64,000 nucleotides of DNA from Lacrimispora xylanisolvens (GTDB lineage Bacteria > Bacillota > Clostridia > Lachnospirales > Lachnospiraceae), in contig NZ_PTJA01000005.1 of the NCBI RefSeq assembly GCF_002934545.1, positions 186,001-250,000 on the forward strand. The letters are read 5' to 3'. Shown here one piece after another: positions 16,995 to 25,545 of the stretch. The notes under the pieces were generated by a model. That model was not told the origin of the DNA, ran no database searches, and saw only the letters and a program-made list of their open reading frames with translations. Each line of letters begins with the position of its first letter. Position 1 is the stretch's first letter. Made by a program: the position numbers and the translations under genes.

Positions 16995-19232
16995 CTAGTA
17001 CTTTTTTATCTGATTTAATGCATGGTTCAAATCTTCCATTTTAAAATCAGGGTTACGGTCTTTATCACGGCCAAGAATACTAAGTAAAGAGAGTCCTAAG
17101 GGAATTCCTTCATCCTTTTCTACTGTTTCCGCAGTTGCAGGGGCAAATTCGTAAAATATCTTCATGGCCTCCTGATTTTGTGTAATATCATAAGCACTGT
17201 CCTTCAATGAAAAATAACCTTCTCTGATGAGATCATCTTCTTTTAAGAACCAGTTTCGTACTGCTTTACCAGCACCGGAATCAGGCAATTGATAGGAAGA
17301 TTCTTTTTCATCTACTTTTTCAAAAGTTACCTCATCCTCTGGACTATCCGTTCCCAAACTCCGGACCACAAAAGAATTTTTTCCCGGTAGCAACTCAATA
17401 TCTTTGAAAATAACCGTACCATTTCCATTGTTATGAGCAGAGCAGATTAATTCATTCCCCTGATTTCCATACAATGCAGCTTCTTTCTGGTTTGTATATG
17501 CTTTTATATCAACGGCATTTTCTGCCCTTTTAATAAAACGTTTGGAGCAGATATGGATAAACGGTTCTTTCGACCACATTGCTTTATAATAATAGAAAGC
17601 ATCTTTTCTCACTTTACGGTCATATGTTACAAGACCTTTCTGATTAATATACTTCTTACCCCCCTCATTCCTTCTGGAGCTGGAAAAGTCAAACATATTC
17701 CATACAAAGCTGCCCCACAGATAATCCTTGCTTTCAAAAATACGATACACAGTTTCACTATACAAGGCCTGATATTCCTCGGAGTAATCCCTCACTGCCG
17801 GCTGGTCGGAATGAAGCGCTGTGTTTGTATCAACTCCATACTCGCTGACACCAATTGGTATATCAGGGCAGGCAGCATGAAACTGATCCAGAAAATGATC
17901 GTAATCATTCATCTCACCGTAATACCAACCAAAATAAATATTATAACCAACCATATCCGTAATCTTGTTTAATTCACTTTCAAACTTTACCGTATAGAGA
18001 TTTGCTCCCGTTATCAGTCTTGTATCATCTAATTCACGGGCATACGAATATAATTCACGGCACATTTCATGCATATAAGGTGCATCCTTAAACATGGCTA
18101 TTTCATTTTGTATTCCCCAGAAGCAGATGGATGGATGATGAATATTCTGTAAAATTAATTCTGTAAGCTGGTACTTTGCGTTTTCAAACAGTTCTCTGTC
18201 CTCTGTCATTTTAAGCATGGGGATCTCTGCCCATACAATATATCCCTCCTCATCGCATCGATCGTAATGATACTGGGGATGCTGATAATGGGACAGACGT
18301 AGGGAGTTTGCTCCAATTTCCTCAATTAACTTAAAATTGATATCCTGATGCTCTTTTGTCACTGCTGAAAATACTTCTGCAAAATCCTGATGCATGGATA
18401 CACCGCGAATTTTTTCTTTTCGGCCATTTAAATAAAAACCAGTATCAGCCTCCATTTTTATGCTGCGGAAACCAATTCTTTCACAAACCTCATCTACCTC
18501 TTTCCCATTCACAAACAAAGTTGCACGCAGCACATAGAGTCTGCTTTCTCCTTTTCCATTCCATAAGTAAGGATGTGGGATCTGAATTCTGACTGTTTTA
18601 TTTGCCAGTTCTGTAATCTGGGTTACTACATTGCCATCATCATTTATAACCTGATAATGAATCATTGCTCCATCTGGTGCAATTACGTGAGATTCAATCT
18701 CCAGTAATCCAGTTTCACCCTCCAGACTGGAACTGGCGATTATTCCATTGGTTCCATAATACAAATAGTCAAAATGCTCTTTTTCTGTAATTAATAAATT
18801 CACATTGCGATAAAGGCCCCCAAAAATGGTGAAGTCACCAAAGATAGGCGATATTGTCTGGTTTTCAGCATTACTGACATATACTTCTAAACGTAGTGCC
18901 TTTTCTGTCAAAAACGGGCCAGGTAACTCAACACGGAAACAGGAATATGCTCCCCGGTGCTCCCCAATCTGTATTCCATTCACAAAGACTTTGCAATGCT
19001 GATCCGCACCTTCAAATTCCAGAAATACGTTCTGCCATTCTTCCGAGACCTGAAGCATTTTCCAGTAAACAGCCAGGCCCCGGTACTGATCTTCGTCTGT
19101 ATACCATGTATGAGGGAGTATGACCTTGCAATAATCCTTCTCACTAAAGTTCTCCGGTTTATAAGGATTCAATATATTACCATCCGGTAATTTTAAGAAT
19201 TCCCACCCCTCATTAAATGATAATTTATTCAT
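16995..19232 (-). CDS. Glycoside hydrolase family 2 exo-glycosidase
   Basis: A 745-residue cytosolic enzyme removing a terminal beta-linked galactose or glucuronic acid. The GH2 order is clear: sugar-binding jelly roll (EFEGADQHCKVFVNGIQIGEHRGAYSCF, about 70-100), Ig-like domain, then the TIM barrel with acid/base E377 in FWGIQNEIAMF and nucleophile E464 in GVSEYGVD. An N-x-K-G motif (INQKGLVTYDRK) is present; this occurs in beta-glucuronidases but also in many small GH2 beta-galactosidases, so it does not decide the substrate. No signal peptide, consistent with import of an intact glycoside by the GPH symporter, whose gene overlaps the start by 8 bases. Confidence 0.92.
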   Translation of the reverse strand: MNKLSFNEGWEFLKLPDGNILNPYKPENFSEKDYCKVILPHTWYTDEDQYRGLAVYWKMLQVSEEWQNVFLEFEGADQHCKVFVNGIQIGEHRGAYSCFRVELPGPFLTEKALRLEVYVSNAENQTISPIFGDFTIFGGLYRNVNLLITEKEHFDYLYYGTNGIIASSSLEGETGLLEIESHVIAPDGAMIHYQVINDDGNVVTQITELANKTVRIQIPHPYLWNGKGESRLYVLRATLFVNGKEVDEVCERIGFRSIKMEADTGFYLNGRKEKIRGVSMHQDFAEVFSAVTKEHQDINFKLIEEIGANSLRLSHYQHPQYHYDRCDEEGYIVWAEIPMLKMTEDRELFENAKYQLTELILQNIHHPSICFWGIQNEIAMFKDAPYMHEMCRELYSYARELDDTRLITGANLYTVKFESELNKITDMVGYNIYFGWYYGEMNDYDHFLDQFHAACPDIPIGVSEYGVDTNTALHSDQPAVRDYSEEYQALYSETVYRIFESKDYLWGSFVWNMFDFSSSRRNEGGKKYINQKGLVTYDRKVRKDAFYYYKAMWSKEPFIHICSKRFIKRAENAVDIKAYTNQKEAALYGNQGNELICSAHNNGNGTVIFKDIELLPGKNSFVVRSLGTDSPEDEVTFEKVDEKESSYQLPDSGAGKAVRNWFLKEDDLIREGYFSLKDSAYDITQNQEAMKIFYEFAPATAETVEKDEGIPLGLSLLSILGRDKDRNPDFKMEDLNHALNQIKKY

Positions 19233-20736
19233 TCGATTCCCTCATTTTATAAATAGTTTCTTCAATACTTTTCATCTTTTCCGGTGTCAGTTCATAAAAC
19301 TTCATGGCACCAATATTAAATAACGCTCCGATTAATTCCAGGCCATAGTAGAATATAACCGCGATTATTAACAGAGAAGTGCTATAAGGTGTATTAAGAT
19401 CAGGAAATTTATCAGCAAATCCAATGGCAGCAAAACCAACACCTACTAAAAGCGGACCAAAGGAAGAAATCATCTTATCCATAAAACTGAATAACGTTCC
19501 TACCATTCCAGGAATGTACTTTCCACTTCTGCTTGCCTCATAGTCAGTAACGTCCGCAATCATAGGAGGAATAATAGAACTTGTAATCATCTGGAATCCT
19601 CCGCCTATAACGGAAACGAAGAACAGCATAATTGTAAAGAAAGAAAATCCGGTAAATGCCTGACCATAGCCATTGGTATAACCTGGAAGATTTAAGGTTT
19701 TAGGATCACAAAGCAGCCATAAACCAATTGCCAGTACATCCATAATAACCACACCCCAGCTTCCAAGCTGCATGGCTTTTTTCAAACCGAGTTTTCTGCC
19801 TATGGTGCCAATTCCCAAAGTCATCATCACCAGTCCGATTACTGTGGTGTACATGGTCCAGCCACCGGAAAGCTTATAATTACCTGCAGCAATTCCATAA
19901 AGAACCAGTACAATGGCACTTGTCTTACAGGTGTTTGCAAGCATATCTGTAGATCTTGTTATAATCATCATCTGAAGGGGACGGTTCTTTAAAAGTACCT
20001 GAATATAATCCGACATTTTTACCTGAGACGCTTTTTTTGTACTTGTGTCACTGAAAAAACGAATGTCCTTTGGTGCAATTGATATGTAAGCAATGACAAT
20101 ACCAAGTGTCGCAAGAAGTGCAACAATCAGCCAATACTCATGGAATAATTCTGCGCTTTTAAGAGACCCATACTTTACGGCCAGTGATGCGACAACAACT
20201 GTCATCACAGCCCGCATAACACGCACAATCACAGTTCCCACTATGCTGAGTATTGGCCTTTGAGACGGATCGTTTGTCAGACACACATTTCCAACATGAT
20301 TACTGATATTCAAAAAAGTATAACCAATGTAATATAAAAGAGTGAATACAACAAAAAATACTGTTCTGATGCCAGTTTCCGGTAAACGGTCCGTTACATT
20401 GAACATTAGGAAACTGTTAACGAACAACATTGTTCCACCGATTACAAGACATAACCTGGTTTTTCCAAACCGTCCGCCGAACTTGTCAATTAAAAAACCT
20501 GCAATAGGATCTGTTATCCCGTCCCACAAACGCATAATTGTTGTAAAGCTGGATGCCAGTACAACTGCCATCCCCACATATCCATTGAGATAATATGACA
20601 TAATCATAGTAATACCCATATAAAGGTTTACTGCCATATTTGCTCCGCTGAATCCGAAAATCCGCCAAATCGGAACGAAATGTATTCCATCCTCCTTCAT
20701 ATACCTTTTAATCTTTTCATTTGAGCTGCTATCCAT
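19225..20736 (-). CDS. GPH-family glycoside:cation symporter (MFS)
   Basis: A 503-residue sugar symporter with about 12 transmembrane segments. The signature WDGITDPIAGFLIDKFGGRFGKTR near residue 70-93 matches the GPH (MelB/UidB/XynP) motif after TM2, and a second conserved region (SIIPPMIADVTDYEASRSGKYIPG) matches the GPH loop between TM10 and TM11. A GGGAGG site lies 6 bases before the ATG. It is the first gene of a two-gene operon with the GH2 enzyme and is divergent from an AraC regulator, a standard substrate-inducible layout. The substrate is probably a small beta-glycoside or glucuronide, not resolvable here. Confidence 0.93.
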   Translation of the reverse strand: MDSSSNEKIKRYMKEDGIHFVPIWRIFGFSGANMAVNLYMGITMIMSYYLNGYVGMAVVLASSFTTIMRLWDGITDPIAGFLIDKFGGRFGKTRLCLVIGGTMLFVNSFLMFNVTDRLPETGIRTVFFVVFTLLYYIGYTFLNISNHVGNVCLTNDPSQRPILSIVGTVIVRVMRAVMTVVVASLAVKYGSLKSAELFHEYWLIVALLATLGIVIAYISIAPKDIRFFSDTSTKKASQVKMSDYIQVLLKNRPLQMMIITRSTDMLANTCKTSAIVLVLYGIAAGNYKLSGGWTMYTTVIGLVMMTLGIGTIGRKLGLKKAMQLGSWGVVIMDVLAIGLWLLCDPKTLNLPGYTNGYGQAFTGFSFFTIMLFFVSVIGGGFQMITSSIIPPMIADVTDYEASRSGKYIPGMVGTLFSFMDKMISSFGPLLVGVGFAAIGFADKFPDLNTPYSTSLLIIAVIFYYGLELIGALFNIGAMKFYELTPEKMKSIEETIYKMRESNE

Positions 20737-20803
20737 AATGTCCTCCCTGTTTTCTTAAACTTGATCAGCTGCGCGTATTTAAGATAGCATATCTATTATT
20801 TTT

Positions 20804-20821
20804 ATGATAGAATAATATCAT
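20804..20821. promoter_or_regulatory. Inverted repeat in the MFS/AraC divergent region
   Basis: ATGATA-GAATAA-TATCAT, 6-bp arms, lies centrally in the 129-base region between the two divergent genes, nested in outer TTATGA/TCATAA arms. A plausible operator for the AraC protein, but AT-rich DNA makes chance repeats common. Confidence 0.35.
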
Positions 20822-20865
20822 TCATAATAGTAATTTATCACAATATTATTGGGAAAGGAAGAAAA

Positions 20866-22068
20866 ATGAGAAATAGTACTTACGAAAGATATAAAGTTGC
20901 ATCCTCTCTGATTCAGGATTTTTATCATTTGCAGATTAACATACTTGAACAGGATGATCAGATTGAAGAATTTATATATAAAAATCGAATGCACAAAGTG
21001 CAGGCTTTTTTTACCAGTGAAATACTGAAACTTTATACGGAACGATTTACTCCGGACAGTATCTATTATCTTACGGATGCGTTTATGGTGCATTTGGTTA
21101 TTTTTTTTATTGAAGAAAACCCAATCGTATTAGGCCCTTTTTGTACTCTGCTTATGACGGACAAAGATGCACGTACTATTTTTGAGCAATACAAAATAAC
21201 GAACCTCAGTAAGACAGACTTTTTTTCTTATTTAAGCTCCCTTCCTGTCATAAAAGAATCTGAACTTTTTCGTATGGTCACCTCGCTGATTCATACGGTC
21301 TGCCCTTATGCACCGGAAAAACAGATTCAGCATGTGAATTTTTTTAATCTTCCAGAGATAATCTCAGAGGAATATATAACCAGAGAACATTATACAGAAC
21401 TTCTTGAAAAACGCTACACCTATGAACAACACTTTATTCAGGCGATTGAAAACGGAAACTCCAGATCGGCTATTTTTAATCTTCATAATATGCAGATGGA
21501 TGTGGCCTATTTAAAACGCATTGGTACTACCCTGGAAAATGAGCGAATTGGAGCAGCGATTACTCGAACAACCGTAAGGCTTGCGGCACTGCGTGCGGGT
21601 CTTCCGGCAATTGTTGTAGACAGACTCTCGTCTCAGAATACTGCGGTCACCCATAATGCAAAGAGTGTAGAAGAAATACTGACTGCAAAGGAAAAAATGA
21701 TACGTGAGTTCTGTAATGCAATCCATCATTACAAAGATGAGAAATACAGTTTCCTGGTACAAAGTGCTTTATACTTTTTTGACCATCAATACTATAAAGA
21801 TATAAAACTGAAAGAACTGGCAGATGAATTAAATGTATCTCTCAATCATCTGATTTCCGTATTCAGGAAAGAAACCGGAATTACGCCAAATTCATATCTG
21901 CAAAAAAACAGAATGAAACAAGCCTCTATTCTGCTTTCCAGCACCGATATGACCATGCAGGAAATCAGCAGTTCCGTAGGCGTATCTGATGCTAATTATT
22001 TTATAAAGGTATTTAAAAAATATTATGGGGAAACTCCAACAAATTACAGAAAAAGATACAGGGCATAG
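20866..22068 (+). CDS. AraC-family transcriptional regulator
   Basis: A 400-residue regulator. The last 100 residues are an AraC-type double helix-turn-helix (LKELADELNVSLNHLISVFRKETGITPNSYL and MTMQEISSSVGVSDANYFIKVFKKYYGETPTNYRKRYR). The N-terminal 290 residues are helical and lack an obvious cupin; they may be a distinct sensing domain. It is transcribed away from the GPH symporter/GH2 operon with 129 bases between the start codons, so control of that operon by its glycoside is likely. The start has GGAAAGGAAG about 5 bases upstream. Members with long N-terminal domains of this type are frequent in Lachnospiraceae. Confidence 0.92.
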   Translation: MRNSTYERYKVASSLIQDFYHLQINILEQDDQIEEFIYKNRMHKVQAFFTSEILKLYTERFTPDSIYYLTDAFMVHLVIFFIEENPIVLGPFCTLLMTDKDARTIFEQYKITNLSKTDFFSYLSSLPVIKESELFRMVTSLIHTVCPYAPEKQIQHVNFFNLPEIISEEYITREHYTELLEKRYTYEQHFIQAIENGNSRSAIFNLHNMQMDVAYLKRIGTTLENERIGAAITRTTVRLAALRAGLPAIVVDRLSSQNTAVTHNAKSVEEILTAKEKMIREFCNAIHHYKDEKYSFLVQSALYFFDHQYYKDIKLKELADELNVSLNHLISVFRKETGITPNSYLQKNRMKQASILLSSTDMTMQEISSSVGVSDANYFIKVFKKYYGETPTNYRKRYRA

Positions 22069-22120
22069 TTGATAACCAGGTTCTTATAGAAAAATGATTC
22101 AGGATATTTGAATTTACAAA

Positions 22121-22154
22121 GACCAGCAGGCACAAATCCTGCTGCCCGCTGGTC
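22121..22154. terminator. Shared hairpin between convergent genes
   Basis: GACCAGC (22121-22127) pairs with GCTGGTC (22148-22154), with an inner AGCAGG/CCTGCT option. It lies 52 bases after the AraC stop and 6 bases after the microprotein stop; on the minus strand TTTGTAAATT follows. Likely terminates the minus-strand transcript and possibly both. Confidence 0.6.
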
Positions 22155-22159
22155 CATAT

Positions 22160-22390
22160 TTATGATTTGCGATTTTTAATTACTATCATTATGGTTCCCA
22201 GAATGATGATGATTCCACTTACCAGAAGAACCGTGGAAGTAACCGGACTGGGCTTTGCTGCTATAAACACAGACGTTGGACCATCTGCTCCTCCAATCAC
22301 TGCAACCGCCTTATTTCTTGTAAACAATGCACCGGCTATTATCAGAGCACCCCCGGCTAAACCTGTAAAACCGCAAATCCATTTTATCAT
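22160..22390 (-). CDS. OadB-motif membrane microprotein
   Basis: A 76-residue protein with two transmembrane helices (residues 4-23 and about 52-71). Between them sits VIGGADGPTSVFIA (31-44), matching the conserved GADGPT segment of the beta subunits of Na+-translocating decarboxylases (OadB, MmdB, GcdB), where the Asp takes part in Na+ handling. Full beta subunits are about 370-430 residues, so this is either a stand-alone relative or a remnant. A good AAAGGGG site before the ATG, a nearby TATAAT and a terminator argue for a functional gene. No decarboxylase alpha or biotin-carrier gene is near. Function unknown. Confidence 0.7.
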   Translation of the reverse strand: MIKWICGFTGLAGGALIIAGALFTRNKAVAVIGGADGPTSVFIAAKPSPVTSTVLLVSGIIIILGTIMIVIKNRKS

Positions 22391-22504
22391 TTCTACTCGC
22401 CCCTTTGTTTTGAATACAATTTTTATCGTTTTTTAATTATACCAAATTTCCGGAGGTAAGGCTAGTCACCAGATGTTTACCCTTAGGAAAGCAGTATGGA
22501 TTTT

Positions 22505-23536
22505 TCAATCCTTTCGAATCTTTTTTATCAGCTCAGGTACAATCTTTTTCCAGTCCCCCACAATTCCATAATCCGCCACATCAAAAATGGGAGCCGTTTC
22601 ATCCTTATTAACAGCAATTATGATATCAGACTCTTCCATACCCGCTACATGCTGGATCGCTCCTGAAATACCAATGGCAAAATATACATTTGGCCTCACT
22701 GTCTTGCCGGTCTGTCCTACCTGCATATCCTTGGGCTTCCAGCCCGCATCTACAACGGCGCGGGAACAACTGACCTGACCATTAAGGGCAGAAGCCAGTT
22801 CTTCCAGTAAACCAAAATTTTCCGGTCCGCCAATGCCCCTTCCGCCTGACACCAGTATTTTGGCATCCATGATGTCAGCGCACTCCGCTACCGATTTTAC
22901 AATATCCAGTATCTCAACATATTTATGATCGGTCGTGAATCCGGGATTAAATTCTTCCACGATTGCTTTCCGGTCTTTTATGGGCGTGATGGCCTGCATT
23001 ACACCGGGGCGTACAGTAGCCATCTGGGGGCGGTGATTGGGGCACGCTATAGTGGCTATGGTATTGCCCCCGAAAGCCGGTCGGGTCATCAGAAGCTGGT
23101 TGTGCTTCTGTTCTCTTCCTGCCACCGGATTAAGCGGGAAATCCCCGATCTCCAGTTTGGTACAGTCTGCAGTGAGTCCTGTCGCAACCCTGGCTGAAAC
23201 TCTTGGTCCCAGATCGCGGCCAATTGCAGTTGCACCCACCAATACAATCTCAGGTTTGTATTTCTCAATCACACCGGAAAGAGCATGGGTATATGGTTCT
23301 GTCATATATTCCTTTAACGCCGGATTATCAACCACAATAACATGATCCGCCCCATATTCAGCCAGTTCATCTGCCATCTGTTTTACACCGGAGCCTAACA
23401 GGACCGCCGTAACATCAGTCCCCAGATTCTCTGCCAGTTCCCTTGCTTTACCCAGCAGTTCCAAAGCAATTCGGCTAAGCTGATGATCCACCTGCTGGGC
23501 AAATATGTAGACACCCTTATATTCTTCTAAACCCAT
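22505..23536 (-). CDS. etfA: Electron transfer flavoprotein alpha subunit
   Basis: A 343-residue FAD-binding subunit that pairs with EtfB to exchange electrons with an acyl-CoA dehydrogenase. The C-terminal FAD domain is clear (ILVSGGRGIGGPENF, AVVDAGWKPKDMQVGQTGKTVRPNVY, AIGISGAIQHVAGME, IIIAVNKDETAPIFDVADYGIVGDW). The N-terminal Rossmann part (GVYIFAQQVDHQLS) precedes it. I chose ATG at 23536, which has GAGGTG 6 bases upstream; an earlier in-frame ATG overlaps the SD. It is the last gene of the LuxC/LuxE operon and lies 25 bases after etfB. Whether this Etf is electron-bifurcating cannot be told from motifs seen here. Confidence 0.95.
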   Translation of the reverse strand: MGLEEYKGVYIFAQQVDHQLSRIALELLGKARELAENLGTDVTAVLLGSGVKQMADELAEYGADHVIVVDNPALKEYMTEPYTHALSGVIEKYKPEIVLVGATAIGRDLGPRVSARVATGLTADCTKLEIGDFPLNPVAGREQKHNQLLMTRPAFGGNTIATIACPNHRPQMATVRPGVMQAITPIKDRKAIVEEFNPGFTTDHKYVEILDIVKSVAECADIMDAKILVSGGRGIGGPENFGLLEELASALNGQVSCSRAVVDAGWKPKDMQVGQTGKTVRPNVYFAIGISGAIQHVAGMEESDIIIAVNKDETAPIFDVADYGIVGDWKKIVPELIKKIRKD

Positions 23537-23561
23537 TTTATTCACCTCTTTTCCTTCCATA

Positions 23562-24344
23562 TCAGATGATATGTCTTTCTCTTAGTTTTTTCATAATATA
23601 ATCAACTGACTCCGGCACGTCCAGATTCACAACCTCTCCGGCACCCTTTCTTACCTTGTCAGACGCCTTTGCAATCTGGGTAGGGGAACCTTTCAGACCT
23701 ATATTGCTGTCATCAACCTCTTTTAAATCCTGTCTCCCCCACACAGTAATCTCTGCATCATAGGCATCAAATATGCCGCCCGGGGTCATGTACCGGGGAG
23801 AGTTAAGCTCAGAGAGAGCGGTAATTAAGCACGGCATCTTTACCCGGAGGAGATGATATCGGTCCTCAAACTGACGCTCTGCAACCACATATTCCCCATC
23901 GATCCTTAAATTCTGTACATAGGAAATGACCGGGATATCAAGATGCTCGGATAACTGGGGTCCCACCTGGGCTGTGTCGCCATCAATGGCCTGACGCCCG
24001 GTAATAATCAGATCATAGTCAAGTCTTTTCAGTGCTCCTGCCAAGGTGGAGGAAGTTGCCCATGTATCTGCGCCTCCCAGTACCCGGTCTGTGACAAGAA
24101 TTCCGTTGTCTGCCCCCATAGCCAGAGCTTCTCTTAAAACCTCATCTGCTTTGGGAAGACCCATGGTGATAACTGTCACCGTTGCGCCGTACTGGTCTTT
24201 TATTTTAAGCGCCGCCTCAAGCCCCGCCTTGTCGTCCGGATTCATGATTGCCAGCATGGCACTTCTGTCAAGTGTCCCATCCGGATTAAATTTTACACCG
24301 CCTTTTGTATCAGGCACCTGTTTTATGCAAACAACAATATTCAC
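23562..24344 (-). CDS. etfB: Electron transfer flavoprotein beta subunit
   Basis: A 260-residue EtfB with the family start MNIVVCIKQVPDT, the conserved NPDDKAGLEAALKIKDQYGATVTVITMG, and LIITGRQAIDGDTAQVGPQLSEHL, the region that binds the second nucleotide (AMP or FAD). The start codon is GTG at 24344 with AGGAGG 8 bases upstream. It lies 12 bases after the acyl-CoA dehydrogenase gene, so Bcd, EtfB and EtfA are made together as a complex. In Clostridia such complexes reduce crotonyl-CoA to butyryl-CoA, which would complete the 4-hydroxybutyrate route encoded at 31.7-38.7 kb. Confidence 0.95.
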   Translation of the reverse strand: MNIVVCIKQVPDTKGGVKFNPDGTLDRSAMLAIMNPDDKAGLEAALKIKDQYGATVTVITMGLPKADEVLREALAMGADNGILVTDRVLGGADTWATSSTLAGALKRLDYDLIITGRQAIDGDTAQVGPQLSEHLDIPVISYVQNLRIDGEYVVAERQFEDRYHLLRVKMPCLITALSELNSPRYMTPGGIFDAYDAEITVWGRQDLKEVDDSNIGLKGSPTQIAKASDKVRKGAGEVVNLDVPESVDYIMKKLRERHII

Positions 24345-24356
24345 TGTGTATCCTCC

Positions 24357-25508
24357 TTATTTTAGCACGTCGCTGGAAATCACCATAAGCTGTACCTCGC
24401 TTGTTCCTTCGTATATCTCCGTAATTTTCGCATCACGCATCATTCGTTCCACATCATATTCCCGGATATATCCATAACCTCCATGGAGCTGAACTGCTTT
24501 TTCCGTTACTTCCATGGCAGTCTTTGATGCATAGAATTTGGCCTTCGCAGCTTCCACACTGTATGTCTTCTGGGTTTCCTTTGCCAAAGCAGCTTTGTAT
24601 ACCAGCATTTTTGCCGCCTCAATTTTAGTCGCCATTTCCGCCAGCTGAAACTGGGTATTCTGGAACTGTCCCAGCGCCCGTCCGAACTGTTTTCTTTCCT
24701 TCACATATTTTACAGCGGATTCAAAAGCCCCTTCTGCAAGACCGAGAGCCTGAGCGGCAATGCCGATTCTTCCGCCGTCCAGTGTATGCATGGCGATACC
24801 AAACCCCTTGCCCTTCATTCCCAAAAGATTTTCCTTTGGTATTCTGCAATCATCAAATATAAGTTCGTAGGTAGCAGATCCCCTGATACCCATCTTCTTT
24901 TCCTTGGTTCCAAAAGAGAAGCCAGGTGTTCCTTTTTCCACAATAAAAGCGGATATTTCCTTTGACTGTTTCCCCCGCTTTTCAACGGTTCCTGTCACGG
25001 CTATGATAATATAGATATCTGCTTCCTTTCCATTGGTAATAAAGCACTTGGAGCCGTTAAGTACCCACTGTTCCCCGTCTAGAACCGCCTTTGTCTGTTG
25101 GCCCTGTGCATCGGTTCCAGCCCCCGGTTCTGTCAGAGCAAACGCTCCAAGCTTTCGGCCTGCCGCCAGATCAGGGATGTAGTTTTGTTTCTGTTGCTCT
25201 GTCCCGTATGTAAGAATGGGATCGATACAAAGGGAAGTATGGGCTGACAGAATTACCGCTGTGGTTCCGCATGCCTTTGCCAGTTCCTCCACGCACATGA
25301 CGTAAGATAATACATCACAGCCCTGCCCGCCGTACTCCTTTGGAACCGGTATTCCCATGAACCCGCATCTGGCCATCTTTTCTACGGTTTCCCTGGGAAA
25401 TAGTTCTTTCTCGTCCACCTCATGCGCCATTGGCTTCACCTCATTTTCAGTGAAACTTCTGTACAGCGATTGTGCCAGAAGATGTTTTTTTGATAAAGTA
25501 AAATCCAT
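24357..25508 (-). CDS. Acyl-CoA dehydrogenase (butyryl-CoA dehydrogenase type)
   Basis: A 383-residue flavoprotein that interconverts enoyl-CoA and acyl-CoA. The family layout is intact: FALTEPGAGTDAQGQQTKA for FAD binding, CFITNGKEADIYIIIA, RIGIAAQALGLAEGAFESAVKYVKERKQFGR, and the C-terminal catalytic segment QLHGGYGYIREYDVERMMRDAKITEIYEGTSE containing the short-chain-type catalytic Glu. The length matches butyryl-CoA dehydrogenases. AAGGAGAAGCAG precedes the ATG. It is followed by etfB and etfA, the usual clostridial arrangement, but preceded by LuxC/LuxE-like genes, so its substrate could be the CoA or ACP ester handled there rather than crotonyl-CoA. Confidence 0.93.
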   Translation of the reverse strand: MDFTLSKKHLLAQSLYRSFTENEVKPMAHEVDEKELFPRETVEKMARCGFMGIPVPKEYGGQGCDVLSYVMCVEELAKACGTTAVILSAHTSLCIDPILTYGTEQQKQNYIPDLAAGRKLGAFALTEPGAGTDAQGQQTKAVLDGEQWVLNGSKCFITNGKEADIYIIIAVTGTVEKRGKQSKEISAFIVEKGTPGFSFGTKEKKMGIRGSATYELIFDDCRIPKENLLGMKGKGFGIAMHTLDGGRIGIAAQALGLAEGAFESAVKYVKERKQFGRALGQFQNTQFQLAEMATKIEAAKMLVYKAALAKETQKTYSVEAAKAKFYASKTAMEVTEKAVQLHGGYGYIREYDVERMMRDAKITEIYEGTSEVQLMVISSDVLK

Positions 25509-25545
25509 ATTCTGCTTCTCCTTTTACACACCGGCATAAATGCCG

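Noticed and set aside
22160-22390. Decayed fragment of an oadB gene
   Set aside because: The frame has its own ribosome site, two complete helices, a stop and a terminator, with no further OadB sequence in flanking frames, so a small intact gene is more likely.
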